Both the position numbers and the translations under genes were made by a program. From contig NZ_CP062260.1 of NCBI RefSeq assembly GCF_014863545.1, forward strand, positions 6,687,001-6,751,000: a stretch of 64,000 nucleotides of DNA. The letters run 5' to 3'. Under the pieces are notes generated by a model, which had not been told where the DNA came from, did not search any database, and worked only from the letters and a program-made list of their open reading frames with translations. Within the stretch, counting starts at the first letter, position 1. Each line of letters opens with the position of its first letter. The stretch comes from Paenibacillus sp. JNUCC32. GTDB taxonomy: Bacteria; Bacillota; Bacilli; Paenibacillales; Paenibacillaceae. Positions 36,585 through 45,297 of the stretch are shown piece by piece.

Positions 36585-37214
36585 ATGGGAACGTCAGTGC
36601 AGGAAAAATTGGGGGTACAGCCTAGAAAAGGGCTGCGTTTAAGCGATATTTTGGTGACGGTGCTGGTATCGCTGGTGCTTGGCGTCATTTATCATTTCTG
36701 GGGATCGGTTTACAATCTGCTGAAACCGCTGTTCTTCGAAGCGGATGAACTGTTATACGGCATGTGGTTCGCAGCGGCCACGCTCGCTTACCTGCTGATC
36801 CGCAAGCCGGGAGTGGCCATCATCGCGGAGGTGGCGGCGGCCCACGTGGAAGTGCTGTTCGGGAGCGGCTGGGGACTGACGCTGCTGCTGTACGGTCTCA
36901 TTCAAGGGCTGGGCGCGGAATTGGTATTCGCGGCGTTCCGTTACCGGAGCACCTCGGCGTGGACGGTGGCGATTGCCGGGGCCGGCGCGGCGGTCGGCTC
37001 GATGGTGATGGACTTCTATTACAGTTATACCGATGATCTTCAGACCTGGATGTTCCTCGCCAAGTATGGCATGCGGATTCTCAGCGGCGCCGTCATTGCC
37101 GGCTTGCTCATGCTGCTGCTGGCCAAAGCGTTGGACCGTACGGGCGTCACATCCCTGCTGCGCCCTGCGTCCAAGAAGGATTATGAAGCACTGGATGATC
37201 CGCGTCATGTCTAA
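36585..37214 (+). CDS. ykoE: ECF transporter S component, YkoE family
   Basis: 209 residues. About five hydrophobic helices and the YkoE-type segments DILVTVLVSLVLGVIYHFW and GMWFAAATLAYLLIRKPG identify the substrate-binding subunit that recognises thiamine or its pyrimidine precursor (HMP). The TPP riboswitch upstream supports a thiamine-related substrate. GAGAGGGG is 12 bases before the ATG. The stop overlaps the start of the ATPase gene. Confidence 0.92.
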   Translation: MGTSVQEKLGVQPRKGLRLSDILVTVLVSLVLGVIYHFWGSVYNLLKPLFFEADELLYGMWFAAATLAYLLIRKPGVAIIAEVAAAHVEVLFGSGWGLTLLLYGLIQGLGAELVFAAFRYRSTSAWTVAIAGAGAAVGSMVMDFYYSYTDDLQTWMFLAKYGMRILSGAVIAGLLMLLLAKALDRTGVTSLLRPASKKDYEALDDPRHV

Positions 37215-38883
37215 AACCGCCGCCCGCTTGGTTTCGTCTTCAACCGCGGAGGCGGTTACGGAGCAGGCCGTGCATGTGGAGGGATTGCGCCTGAAGTATC
37301 CGGGCGAGGAGCGTTTGATGTTTAAGGACTTGTCCTTCTCGGCTGCCCGCGGGGAAAAGGTGCTGCTGCTCGGTCCGAGCGGCTGCGGCAAATCCACGCT
37401 GCTTCAGGTGCTTAGCGGGATGATTCCCCGCGCCACGGAGGTGCCGATGAAATGCGAAGCCCAGCTGGTGCCTCGCTCTTGGGGATATGTATTCCAAGAT
37501 CCGGATACCCAGTTCTGCATGCCGTACGTGGATGAAGAGCTGGCCTTCGTGCTGGAGAACCTCAGCGTTCCCCGCGACGAGATGAAGGAGCGAATGCAAG
37601 CCGTCCTGCATGAGGTTGGGCTTGACCTTCAGGAGCTGCATATGCCGATCGGTCATCTGTCGCAGGGGATGAAGCAGAGGCTTGCGCTGGCTTCGGCCCT
37701 TCTGCTGGAGCCGGAGGTGCTGTTCCTCGATGAGCCGTCCGCCCTGCTCGACCCGGAAGGCAGGGAGCAAATCTGGTCAGCGGTGAAGGCCGTATCGGAA
37801 GGGCGTACGCTGATTATCGTGGAGCACCGGATTGAAGAAATGGCCCAATACGTGGACCGCGTGGTGCTGTTCACCCCGGATGGCGCCATTCTGGGCGATG
37901 GTCCGCCGGCAGCGATATTCGCCGAATATGCGAGCGAGCTTCAGGCGTATGGCATCTGGTATCCCGGCGTATGGGAGGATTATGCGGAGTCTCGGGCAGG
38001 AAGGGAGCTGTTTGCTCCGGTAGACGCGCCAGGCGATGAGCTGGGAAGTCTCATGCCTGAGGCAGACTCATCGTATGCCCACCTTGGGGAGCCTGTCATT
38101 CGGTTAGATGATTTCCGGGGACTGCGATGGGAGAAACCGGTCGTCTCTCTTTCTTCGGCTGAGGTATATCCCGGAGATTTCATTGCGGTGATCGGGCCCA
38201 ACGGCGCAGGCAAAAGCTCGTTGCTGCTCAGTTTGATGGGGCTCCTGCGCGCCGAAGGGACCTATGTGCTCTGCGGGGAGGAGGTCATCCAGGGCAAGCG
38301 CAGGACAGTGCGGAAGAAGAGAGAGCGGCAGCTGCGCCAAATCGGATTCGTGTTTCAGAATCCGGAGCTTCAGTTTCTGACGGAACGTATCGGCGATGAG
38401 GTGATGTACTCGCTGCTGGTGGACCATATGCCGCCGGAAGAAGCGAAGGCACGGGCCGACCGCTGCCTGGAACGCTTTGGGCTGGACGGCATGGATAACA
38501 GGCACCCGTACCAGCTGTCGACAGGCCAGAAGCGCCGGCTGAGCGTTGCCACGGCCATGGCAAGGCAGCCGGCCGTCCTGCTCCTGGATGAACCGACCTT
38601 CGGACAGGATGCGCGGAACACGTTCGCGATTCTGGAGATGTGCGAACGGCTGCGCCGCTCCGGAACCGCCATTCTCATGGTGACCCATGAAATGGAGATC
38701 GCGCAGCGGGCGGCCACGCACATCTGGGAGATTCGGGAAGGGCGGTTGACGTCAAGTTTGCCTTCCCCGCGCTGGTGTAGCGGGACGGAATCCGGACGGG
38801 AGACGGGCAATGCGAATCACGCCGATGCGTCGCGGGATACGCTGGCTGCATCCGGTCATCTCCATACGGGGGTGAATGCATGA
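37207..38883 (+). CDS. ykoD: ECF transporter duplicated ATPase, YkoD type
   Basis: 558 residues from ATG at 37207, overlapping the ykoE stop; an ATG at 37183 with AAGAAGG close by is an alternative. Two ABC ATPase domains are fused. The first has LLGPSGCGKST, LSQGMKQRL and LFLDEPSALLDP. The second has VIGPNGAGKSS, LSTGQKRRL and LLLDEPTFGQDA. It powers the thiamine/HMP ECF transporter made with YkoE (S) and YkoC (T). An Ala/Glu/Ser-rich linker joins the domains, and about 40 extra polar residues end the protein. Confidence 0.93.
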   Translation: MSKTAARLVSSSTAEAVTEQAVHVEGLRLKYPGEERLMFKDLSFSAARGEKVLLLGPSGCGKSTLLQVLSGMIPRATEVPMKCEAQLVPRSWGYVFQDPDTQFCMPYVDEELAFVLENLSVPRDEMKERMQAVLHEVGLDLQELHMPIGHLSQGMKQRLALASALLLEPEVLFLDEPSALLDPEGREQIWSAVKAVSEGRTLIIVEHRIEEMAQYVDRVVLFTPDGAILGDGPPAAIFAEYASELQAYGIWYPGVWEDYAESRAGRELFAPVDAPGDELGSLMPEADSSYAHLGEPVIRLDDFRGLRWEKPVVSLSSAEVYPGDFIAVIGPNGAGKSSLLLSLMGLLRAEGTYVLCGEEVIQGKRRTVRKKRERQLRQIGFVFQNPELQFLTERIGDEVMYSLLVDHMPPEEAKARADRCLERFGLDGMDNRHPYQLSTGQKRRLSVATAMARQPAVLLLDEPTFGQDARNTFAILEMCERLRRSGTAILMVTHEMEIAQRAATHIWEIREGRLTSSLPSPRWCSGTESGRETGNANHADASRDTLAASGHLHTGVNA

Positions 38884-39686
38884 ATATATGGAATCCTGTG
38901 CGGATCACTTGGCTGCACCGGGCGAATCCGGTGGTGAAGCTGGGACTGATCTGTGCGCTGTTTTTTATGACGGTGCTGACCCATGATCTTGATTTCGTCA
39001 TGTATCAGGCCTTTATCTTTATGATTTGCCTCGTGGTGCTCAGCGGGGTGAAGCCGTGGAAGATGCTGCTGTTTTTCATTCCGTTCCTGCTTGCCTTCAT
39101 ATCGTCCGCCTCTTCCATGATGCTGTTCGGTAAGGGGGAGACGATCTGGTGGGAATGGGGATTGTTCCGGGTATCGGAAGAAAGCTTCTATCGGGGACTG
39201 CATCTGGGCTTTAAGGGGATTGCCTTTGCGTCAGAAGGGCTGCTGCTCGTGACGACAACGTCCTCGGTGGATTTGTTCTACAGCCTGATGCAGAAGCTGA
39301 GGCTGGCGCCGAAGTATGCGTACAGCTTCATGGCCTCGATCCGGCTGCTGCCGATGGTCTGGGAGGAATATGTGATCCGCCGCCAGGCTTTGAAGGTACG
39401 GGGAGTCCGCCCGATTCGGGGAGTTCGCGGCATGGTGAACCGTGCAGGCATGTATGTGGTGCCGCTGCTGGCGCAAAGCATCCGCCGGGCACACCGGGTG
39501 GCTGCTGCGATGGAGGCGAAGCAATTTGACGGGGACCGGGCGAAGGCCCGAACGTATTATTACCCGTCACGATATTCCCGCTACGATCTTCTGGTCGTCG
39601 GTTTACTGGCAGCCGCCGCCTGCTGCGCCTATATTGCGGCCGGATATTTTCCTTGGTTCGGCATTGGCGACGTGCGGTTTGATTAA
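38880..39686 (+). CDS. ykoC: ECF transporter T component, YkoC type
   Basis: 268 residues; the ATG overlaps the ykoD stop by 4 bases. It has the CbiQ/EcfT layout: membrane helices near 22-60 and 110-125, and coupling helices with the Ala-Arg-Gly-like segments RRQALKVRGVR and EAKQFDG that contact the ATPase. It is the scaffold of the thiamine/HMP transporter and last in the operon, before a strong terminator. Confidence 0.92.
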   Translation: MNIWNPVRITWLHRANPVVKLGLICALFFMTVLTHDLDFVMYQAFIFMICLVVLSGVKPWKMLLFFIPFLLAFISSASSMMLFGKGETIWWEWGLFRVSEESFYRGLHLGFKGIAFASEGLLLVTTTSSVDLFYSLMQKLRLAPKYAYSFMASIRLLPMVWEEYVIRRQALKVRGVRPIRGVRGMVNRAGMYVVPLLAQSIRRAHRVAAAMEAKQFDGDRAKARTYYYPSRYSRYDLLVVGLLAAAACCAYIAAGYFPWFGIGDVRFD

Positions 39687-39705
39687 ACCGTTGTTCTCCG
39701 GACAA

Positions 39706-39741
39706 GGGCCTGCTTACGGCTTGTAAGCAGGCTCTTTTTTT
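39706..39741 (+). terminator. Terminator of the ykoEDC operon
   Basis: A 12-bp stem (GGGCCTGCTTAC with GTAAGCAGGCTC, one G-T pair), then seven T. Confidence 0.9.
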
Positions 39742-39798
39742 GTTGATAACTCCAGAGGGTCTGGATTTTATGCTGATTGAGGCGTTATAATACTAATG

Positions 39799-39824
39799 GT
39801 ACCAATAAAGTATTTTCAGTACCA
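39799..39824. promoter_or_regulatory. GTACCA direct repeat before the TetR-SMR pair
   Basis: GTACCA at 39799-39804 and 39819-39824, 20 bases apart, between a TATAAT box (39786-39791) and the TetR start. The first copy sits in a TGGTACCA palindrome. It is a candidate binding site for the TetR protein. Confidence 0.4.
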
Positions 39825-39842
39825 GAAAGAGGGTTTGGTCAC

Positions 39843-40412
39843 TTGCGCGAGCGAATATTAAATGAAACGATCCGTTTGATTCAGCGGCAGGGGTTTACGT
39901 TTACGGTCAGTGATCTGGCCCGCGGCCTTGCGATTAGCAAACGGACGATTTATGAGCATTTTTCATCCAAGGAAGAAATCGTTGAGCATATCATTGACGG
40001 GATGATTCGTCACATCCAGCAGCGCGAACGCGAAATTGCGGCGGACGAGACGCTTACCGTTCTGGAGAAAATCCATCAGATCCTGATCTGCCTGCCTCAG
40101 GAGATGGAGAAGATGGATTTGGGGATGCTGCCGGATCTGAAGCGGTCGCATTATCCGCAGTGGGAGAAGCTGGACACCTTTTTCCGGGAAGAATGGGGCA
40201 TTGTCACCGAGCTCATGGAGCAGGGCATGGCCGAGGGCAGCATCAAACGGATTCATATGCCGCTGTTCATCGACCTGTACCTTGGGTCGCTCCATCAGAT
40301 TTACGATTCGAGGGCGACGGTGAAGCATCAACTGCCGCTGGGGGAGCTGCTGCAGTCCGTCATGGATATTTTATTGTTCGGCATTGCCGCTGAGAAACGG
40401 AAGGGGTCTTGA
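39843..40412 (+). CDS. TetR-family regulator of the SMR efflux gene
   Basis: 189 residues from a TTG at 39843, which follows AGAGGG; the longer in-frame extension to 39777 runs across the promoter region. The HTH is typical (FTVSDLARGLAISKRTIYEHFSSKEEIVEHI, shown here in parts: SKRTIYEHFSSK). The ligand-binding domain is helical. Four bases after its stop the SMR gene begins, so it most likely regulates this efflux pair. Confidence 0.88.
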   Translation: MRERILNETIRLIQRQGFTFTVSDLARGLAISKRTIYEHFSSKEEIVEHIIDGMIRHIQQREREIAADETLTVLEKIHQILICLPQEMEKMDLGMLPDLKRSHYPQWEKLDTFFREEWGIVTELMEQGMAEGSIKRIHMPLFIDLYLGSLHQIYDSRATVKHQLPLGELLQSVMDILLFGIAAEKRKGS

Positions 40413-40416
40413 GATT

Positions 40417-40776
40417 ATGCATTGGGTCTATCTAAGTTTGGCTATTCTGTTCGAGGTGGCGGGCACGCTGAACATGAAGCTGTCGGAAGGATTCAGCAAA
40501 CCGCTGCCAAGCGTGCTGCTGGTCGTGTTCTATATTTGCAGCTTGAGCTTCCTGACATTGAGCCTGAAGCAGATTGAAATATCCGTGGCTTACGCGATCT
40601 GGTCGGGACTCGGGATCATGATCATTACGCTGATCGGTTACATGTTCTTTGCGGAGCAGATCAACGGGCTCAAGGTATTCTCGATTCTGCTGATCATCGC
40701 GGGCGTTGTGCTGCTCAATTTATCCGGCAGCGCGCATGCGCAGGATCAACCGAAGATGCACCAGTCCGGTCATTGA
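40417..40776 (+). CDS. Small multidrug resistance (SMR/EmrE-type) transporter
   Basis: 119 residues; AAGGGGT before the ATG. It has four membrane helices with the key membrane glutamate in LAILFEVAGT and the conserved AYAIWSGLG and LLIIAGVVLLNLS segments. It is a proton-coupled exporter of lipophilic cations that works as a dimer. The tail after helix 4 (SAHAQDQPKMHQ) is longer than usual. The last 99 bases are repeated at 47087-47185 as an orphan fragment. Confidence 0.92.
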   Translation: MHWVYLSLAILFEVAGTLNMKLSEGFSKPLPSVLLVVFYICSLSFLTLSLKQIEISVAYAIWSGLGIMIITLIGYMFFAEQINGLKVFSILLIIAGVVLLNLSGSAHAQDQPKMHQSGH

Positions 40777-40778
40777 GG

Positions 40779-41030
40779 GCGAACAAGCTGGAAACTCCCC
40801 TTCAGAATGTTCCACACGGGAATCCAAAGTACCCCGGTGCTTTCCAGGGCAACATGGGAAACCTGGTGAGACTGAAGCCAATCCCGCAGCTGATACAGTT
40901 CGTTTGTAGTCGTTCCAAACGTTTTAACTGCTTGATTCGACTTTTGATTCAAAGGGGCCGGTTAAAACACAAGCAACAACCTAGCTTGATGAACGTCCAG
41001 ACCGCAACAACGTTCTAAAATAGCGTCCAT
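40779..41030 (-). pseudogene. Remnant of an IS110-family transposase (N-terminal part)
   Basis: On the minus strand an ATG at 41030 begins a frame reading CCGLDVHQA, the DEDD-type first motif of IS110 transposases. A frame change near 40955 is needed to continue into KTFGTTTNELYQLRDWL and VALESTGVLWIPVWNIL. The frame ends right after this, directly next to the SMR stop, so the catalytic C-terminal part is missing. It marks an old insertion and deletion at the edge of the island. Confidence 0.75.
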
Positions 41031-41252
41031 TGTGCATCCCTCACATTTAAAAGATGCGGGTCATGCAGCCTTCGATTTGTATTTTTGTACACGTGCTTCA
41101 TGCGACACTCGGCGGTACGCAAGGCTGCAACAGATCAGTTTGTGGGGTTATTTTAGTTTGAGCGGTTATTTGAAGATGAATCTGAATATACCTTGGGGCC
41201 GTTGTTTCCAGTATATTAGAGTTATGGACGTAAAAAGAAAGGCGTGAATGAC

Positions 41253-41951
41253 GTGGCTTCGAACATACTTCTTGTAGAGGATGACAGCTCGATTGGCGAG
41301 ATGGTAGAGAGCTATTTGACGATGGAAGGTTTTCAGGTGGTGCTTGCCAAAGACGGAGAGGAGGCGCTCGAGCGGTTTGCGAAGCGAGATTATGACCTCG
41401 TACTGCTGGATATGATGCTGCCCAAGATCAGCGGCATGGATTTTCTTAAAAAAATCAGGGAGAAAAGCCATGTGCCGGTACTGATCGTATCCGCAAAGGA
41501 TGGGGAAGTGGACAAGGCGCTCGGCCTTGGTTTTGGCGCGGATGACTATATTACGAAACCTTTTTCGATGATTGAGCTGACGGCGAGAGTGAAGGCCGCT
41601 ATCCGCCGCGTGACGGCTTATGTAATAGCACCCCCAACTGAGCAAAATAAAATCATCCGGGTCCATGAACTAGAGATGGATCTGGATCATTTGACCGTGA
41701 CCAAAAACGGCCAGGAGATCAAGCTGACGGCCAAAGAACTGCAAATCTTAAAGCTGTTTATGACGAATCCGAAAAAGGTATTCACCAAGCAGCACATTTT
41801 CACATCCGTCTGGAATGACGACTATTTCGGCGATGAAAATGTCATTAATGTGCATATGAGCCGTTTGCGCGACAAAATTGAAGATCAGCCCTCCGATCCG
41901 CAGTACATCAAAACGCTGTGGGGCATCGGCTACCGTTTGGGGGAATTTTAG
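41253..41951 (+). CDS. OmpR-family response regulator
   Basis: 232 residues from a GTG at 41253, about 10 bases after AAAGAAAGG; the GTG at 41244 is too close to that site. The receiver domain has the acidic pair in LLVEDDSS, the phospho-acceptor Asp53 in LVLLDMMLPKISG, SAKD and the Lys of YITKPF. A winged-helix DNA-binding domain follows from about 135. It works with the histidine kinase whose gene overlaps its stop. Downstream promoters carry AAGA repeats spaced as OmpR-family sites. Confidence 0.92.
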   Translation: MASNILLVEDDSSIGEMVESYLTMEGFQVVLAKDGEEALERFAKRDYDLVLLDMMLPKISGMDFLKKIREKSHVPVLIVSAKDGEVDKALGLGFGADDYITKPFSMIELTARVKAAIRRVTAYVIAPPTEQNKIIRVHELEMDLDHLTVTKNGQEIKLTAKELQILKLFMTNPKKVFTKQHIFTSVWNDDYFGDENVINVHMSRLRDKIEDQPSDPQYIKTLWGIGYRLGEF

Positions 41952-42883
41952 TGGTTGCCGTTCTGCTGATTGTTGTGATCATGTTGGCGTTGCTGAATGT
42001 GATGCAGTGGATGGGTCGGAAAAAAAGAGCTAAGCAGCTCGGCTACATCATCGATAAACTGAATACGATTGAGGATTCGTCCTCGCAGGAGCAACTGCTG
42101 CTTTTTACGGAGGATCCAGGATATCGTAGACTGTTGATTGCCATCAATCACTTGCTTTTGCAAACCAGGCAGTCCGAGACAGGATTTATGCGTACAGAAA
42201 TCGCGATGCGCCGGATGTTGGCAAACATATCGCATGATTTGAAGACGCCGCTTACTGTGGTGCTCGGTTATATCGAAACGTTGAACCAGAAGGCCGACTT
42301 GCCAATGGAGGAAAGGGAGCGGCTACTGGATAAGGTGCATACGAAGACTGTAGAGATCGTAGAGTTGATCAACCGTTTTTTTGACCTGGCCAAGCTGGAA
42401 TCGGGGGATAAGGAGATGCCCCTGACCCGCATACATATCAATGAAATTTCCAGAAACAGCATGCTGATGTTTTATGATCTAATCGAATCCGAAGGGTTGC
42501 AGGCTGACATCGATATTCCGGAAACGCCGCTTTATGCATGGGGCAATGAAGAAGGACTAACCCGCGCATTTAACAATGTGCTGAGCAATGCGATCCGTTA
42601 TGGTTCACAGGGCAAGGTGATCGGCATGAAGCTGCGGGATGAGCAGGGCCGGGTGCTTATCGACATTTGGGACAAAGGCAAAGGTATTCATGAACGGGAT
42701 CAAGAGCTTATTTTCGAGCGGATGTATACGCTGGAGGATTCAAGGAATAAAAGATTCCAGGGCAGCGGTTTGGGTCTGACGATTACGAAAAGACTGATCG
42801 AGCTGATGGGCGGGGAAATTCGCGTCACAAGCAAGCCGTATGAACGGACCGTTTTCACGATCTCGTTAAAGAAGCTATCGTAG
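41951..42883 (+). CDS. Sensor histidine kinase
   Basis: 310 residues from a GTG at 41951 that overlaps the TAG of the regulator gene; GGGGGA precedes it. One membrane helix (about 2-20) is followed at once by a cytosolic linker, the H box ANISHDLKTPLT (His95), the N box NNVLSNAIRYG, and the G boxes (DKGKGI, GSGLGL). With almost no extracellular part it resembles intramembrane-sensing kinases that need a partner transporter (BceS/BcrS-like). The BcrAB-type transporter downstream is the natural partner. Confidence 0.9.
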   Translation: MVAVLLIVVIMLALLNVMQWMGRKKRAKQLGYIIDKLNTIEDSSSQEQLLLFTEDPGYRRLLIAINHLLLQTRQSETGFMRTEIAMRRMLANISHDLKTPLTVVLGYIETLNQKADLPMEERERLLDKVHTKTVEIVELINRFFDLAKLESGDKEMPLTRIHINEISRNSMLMFYDLIESEGLQADIDIPETPLYAWGNEEGLTRAFNNVLSNAIRYGSQGKVIGMKLRDEQGRVLIDIWDKGKGIHERDQELIFERMYTLEDSRNKRFQGSGLGLTITKRLIELMGGEIRVTSKPYERTVFTISLKKLS

Positions 42884-42966
42884 CGCGGCTTCTTAACATC
42901 ATATTAGTGCTAGACAAAAAGCGAAAGTAGCGTAGGAGACGGGATCGATTCTTACGAAGCTGAAAT

Positions 42967-43012
42967 AACCCTCTGATGTCACGCTACAATGGCTGGCGTC
43001 AGAGGGTTTTCT
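42967..43012 (+). terminator. Terminator of the two-component genes
   Basis: Perfect 10-bp outer stem AACCCTCTGA / TCAGAGGGTT with a structured interior, then TTTTCTG. The rest of the 42884-43254 gap holds no gene; its end carries the AAGA repeats listed next. Confidence 0.75.
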
Positions 43013-43166
43013 GTTTGATTCTCGTTCTTGGGAACGATCCCACCGTATTGGGAGACCATGAGAAATCTCTTAAACGAACGTGTCGGCACATTAATCTGAC
43101 GGGTTGTGAGTGAATCGGTCTTTTTTTATTCCATGTGATATGATTGTTTCGAGTCGCTTTCTACAC

Positions 43167-43220
43167 TTAAGAGATTCGTAAGAATTGCGCAAGAAATATG
43201 AAAATGTTGGCGGTTATACT
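43167..43220 (+). promoter_or_regulatory. Phased AAGA repeats and -10 of the BcrAB-like operon
   Basis: AAGA occurs at 43169, 43180 and 43191, exactly 11 bases apart, within TTAAGA / TAAGAA / CAAGAA, and TATACT lies at 43215-43220 with no proper -35. This is the layout of an activator-dependent promoter for an OmpR-type regulator. A similar array precedes the deacetylase operon. Confidence 0.55.
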
Positions 43221-43254
43221 ATGATCAAGAGATAAGTGAGAGGGGCAAATATAA

Positions 43255-44178
43255 ATGAGTTATGTCATCAGTACCCGCCATGTCAGCAAAACCTATAAAG
43301 GCAAAGATGTTGTCTCTGACGTCAGTATGAATATCAAGCAGGGGCAGATTTACGGACTGCTCGGTCCAAACGGAGCCGGTAAAACAACGCTAATGAAAAT
43401 GATGCTGAATCTGGTCAAACCAACCAGCGGTGAAATTGAAATATTCGGAGAGAAGCTTACGCCTTCATCGGTTGAAATGTTTAAACGCATTGGCAGCATC
43501 ATCGAGTATCCGATTTTTTACGATAAAATGACAGCGATTGAAAATCTGGAGATGCATGCGGAATATATGGGTTATTATAACAAACATGCAATTAAAGAAG
43601 CGCTTGAGATGGTTAATCTAACTTCCATCCAAGGCAAATCGGTATCCGAATTTTCGCTTGGCATGAAGCAGCGCCTGGGCATGGCCCGCGCCATTATAAC
43701 CAAACCCGAGCTGCTCATTCTGGATGAACCAATCAATGGACTTGATCCGGTCGGAATTAAGGATTTTAGAAGTTTGCTGAGCATGTTGAGCAAGGAGTAC
43801 CGGATGACGCTGCTAGTCTCCAGCCATTTGCTGGGTGAGATCGAACAAGTTGCAGATACGATCGGCATTCTTCAGGGCGGCAAATTTATCCGCGAAGTGT
43901 CTATGGATGAGATGCGCAGCGAAAACACAGATTATATCGAAATTGTGACCCCACAATGCAAACAAGCTGTATTTGTACTGGAAAATCAGCTGAAAGTCAG
44001 CAATTTCAAAATCGTCGGTGATTCAGCCATACGCATTTACGAGTCCAAATTTACGCAGCAGGAATTGACCAAGGCGCTGGTACTGAATGATGTGGCGATT
44101 GAATCGATAAACCATAAGCATACTTCGCTCGAGGAGTATTTTATGCATCAGATTAGCGGAGGTGAGCAGTATGCTTAA
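43255..44178 (+). CDS. BcrA-like ABC ATPase (peptide antibiotic efflux)
   Basis: 307 residues; GAGAGGGGC before the ATG. The ATPase motifs are LLGPNGAGKTT, FSLGMKQRLG and LLILDEPINGLDP. A C-terminal extension (about 225-307) is typical of the BcrA/lantibiotic-immunity group. With the next gene it forms a transporter likely to expel or protect against a cell-wall-active peptide such as bacitracin or a lantibiotic. The drug is not determinable from sequence. It is visibly A/T-richer than the genes before 40 kb. Confidence 0.88.
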   Translation: MSYVISTRHVSKTYKGKDVVSDVSMNIKQGQIYGLLGPNGAGKTTLMKMMLNLVKPTSGEIEIFGEKLTPSSVEMFKRIGSIIEYPIFYDKMTAIENLEMHAEYMGYYNKHAIKEALEMVNLTSIQGKSVSEFSLGMKQRLGMARAIITKPELLILDEPINGLDPVGIKDFRSLLSMLSKEYRMTLLVSSHLLGEIEQVADTIGILQGGKFIREVSMDEMRSENTDYIEIVTPQCKQAVFVLENQLKVSNFKIVGDSAIRIYESKFTQQELTKALVLNDVAIESINHKHTSLEEYFMHQISGGEQYA

Positions 44179-44911
44179 GCTGGTCCGTATGGAGATGAAA
44201 AAGCAGAAGTTAGCCTGGTTTTATAGAGGGGCGGTTATTGCAACGATCCTATGCGCCGGTTTCATGCTTCTTGTAGCCTACACGGAGGGGGGCGGAGATC
44301 CTGCATTCGGGAGTGTCGCCGATATAGCCTACACGGAGAGGGGCGGAGGTCCTGCTTTCGCGAGTTTCGCCGATGCGTTATCGATAGCGGGGCTACTTTG
44401 CCGTGCGGTATTTATCGTGTTTGCTTCAGTCTTGCTAAGCAGATTTATTATTGAGGAATACAAAAATAAAACGATCAGCTTATTGTTTACGTACCCGGTC
44501 GAGCGTAAAAAACTGATCATGGCGAAAATGCTGCTGGCTCTGGCTCTTACGTTTGGAGCGATGCTCATCTCGACTCTTATTATCTGTATATCCATTCTGG
44601 CTCTGAACAGCCATTTTCAGTTTATTCCGGGAAAACTGGAGGCCGGCGTACTACTGCATACGGGGATCCAATTGTTGATCCAAACATTGTCAGCAGCGTG
44701 CCTCAGCCTCATTCCTTTATTCTTCGGGATGCGAAAAAAATCCGTACCGACAACGATCGTATCCTCGATCATTATCGTGGTCTTAGTCAGCAACAACACC
44801 CAGGGTCTTTCGCTTAGCACAAATATAACGATACCGTTGATCTTGGGAGTTATCGGTCTCCTGATTGCTTATCTCTCGTTCCGTAACGTAGATAAGACGG
44901 ACGTAGCTTAA
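44171..44911 (+). CDS. BcrB-like ABC permease with a tandem loop duplication
   Basis: 246 residues from ATG at 44171, with GGAGGTGAG before it; it overlaps the ATPase gene by 8 bases. Six hydrophobic helices fit the ABC-2 permease fold. The first external loop (about residues 37-70) contains two tandem 17-residue units, both beginning AYTE and containing GGxPAF, from a 51-base in-frame DNA duplication. It partners the upstream ATPase. The terminator is directly after the stop. Confidence 0.85.
   Translation: MLKLVRMEMKKQKLAWFYRGAVIATILCAGFMLLVAYTEGGGDPAFGSVADIAYTERGGGPAFASFADALSIAGLLCRAVFIVFASVLLSRFIIEEYKNKTISLLFTYPVERKKLIMAKMLLALALTFGAMLISTLIICISILALNSHFQFIPGKLEAGVLLHTGIQLLIQTLSAACLSLIPLFFGMRKKSVPTTIVSSIIIVVLVSNNTQGLSLSTNITIPLILGVIGLLIAYLSFRNVDKTDVA
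44276..44377 (+). repeat. 51-base in-frame tandem duplication in the permease gene
   Basis: Unit 1 is 44276-44326, unit 2 is 44327-44377. They share GCCTACACGGAG at the start, GGGCGGAG, TCCTGC and TTCGCCGAT-like ends, with scattered differences, so the event is not very recent. Confidence 0.8.
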
Positions 44912-44913
44912 CT

Positions 44914-44965
44914 AAAAAAGCACTCTTCTTATCGGCAGCTTCGCTTGCAAGAAGGGTGCTTTTTT
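44914..44965 (+). terminator. Terminator of the BcrAB-like operon
   Basis: A long stem, AAAAAAGCACTCTTCTT with AAGAAGGGTGCTTTTTT, strong A and T runs, directly after the permease stop. Confidence 0.88.
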
Positions 44966-45012
44966 ACGGAGATACCTACATGAATTTGGTGTTCAACTCC
45001 GGGGAATTCGGC

Positions 45013-45114
45013 CTAGCTTAGCTTCGGCATTTTGCAGTGCATATCCATCTCGGATAAAAAAGCGATCAGGCTGGGCATGATGCCTTTGTTGGTGCGCGTA
45101 TTTTCCGCCAGACT
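45013..45114 (-). pseudogene. Possible C-terminal remnant of an unknown protein
   Basis: On the minus strand a 33-codon frame without start (reading NTRTNKGIMPSLIAF, then SEMDMHCKMPKLS and TAG) has protein-like composition and lies in an otherwise empty 386-base gap (44912-45297). I do not recognise the parent protein; it may be chance. Confidence 0.2.
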
Positions 45115-45140
45115 TCAGTACATATCCCCAGTATTAAAAC

Positions 45141-45197
45141 TTAAGAAAACATTAAGAAACAAGAAAGGGAAAAGATAGAATCATTTTTTAATATAAT
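45141..45197 (+). promoter_or_regulatory. AAGA repeats and -10 of the YkoP/deacetylase operon
   Basis: TTAAGA at 45141 and 45152 (11 bases apart) and AAGAAA at 45161, followed by perfect TATAAT (45192-45197) without a good -35. Word, spacing and distance to the -10 are close to those before the BcrAB-like operon. Confidence 0.5.
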
Positions 45198-45297
45198 GGC
45201 ATGGGTTTTTGGTTTTCCGCCATCTAACTAGGGAATAAAGGCGAGGTCTAACTACAGAAGACCGATTCAAAAATGAAAAGGAAAGATGTGACCGATA

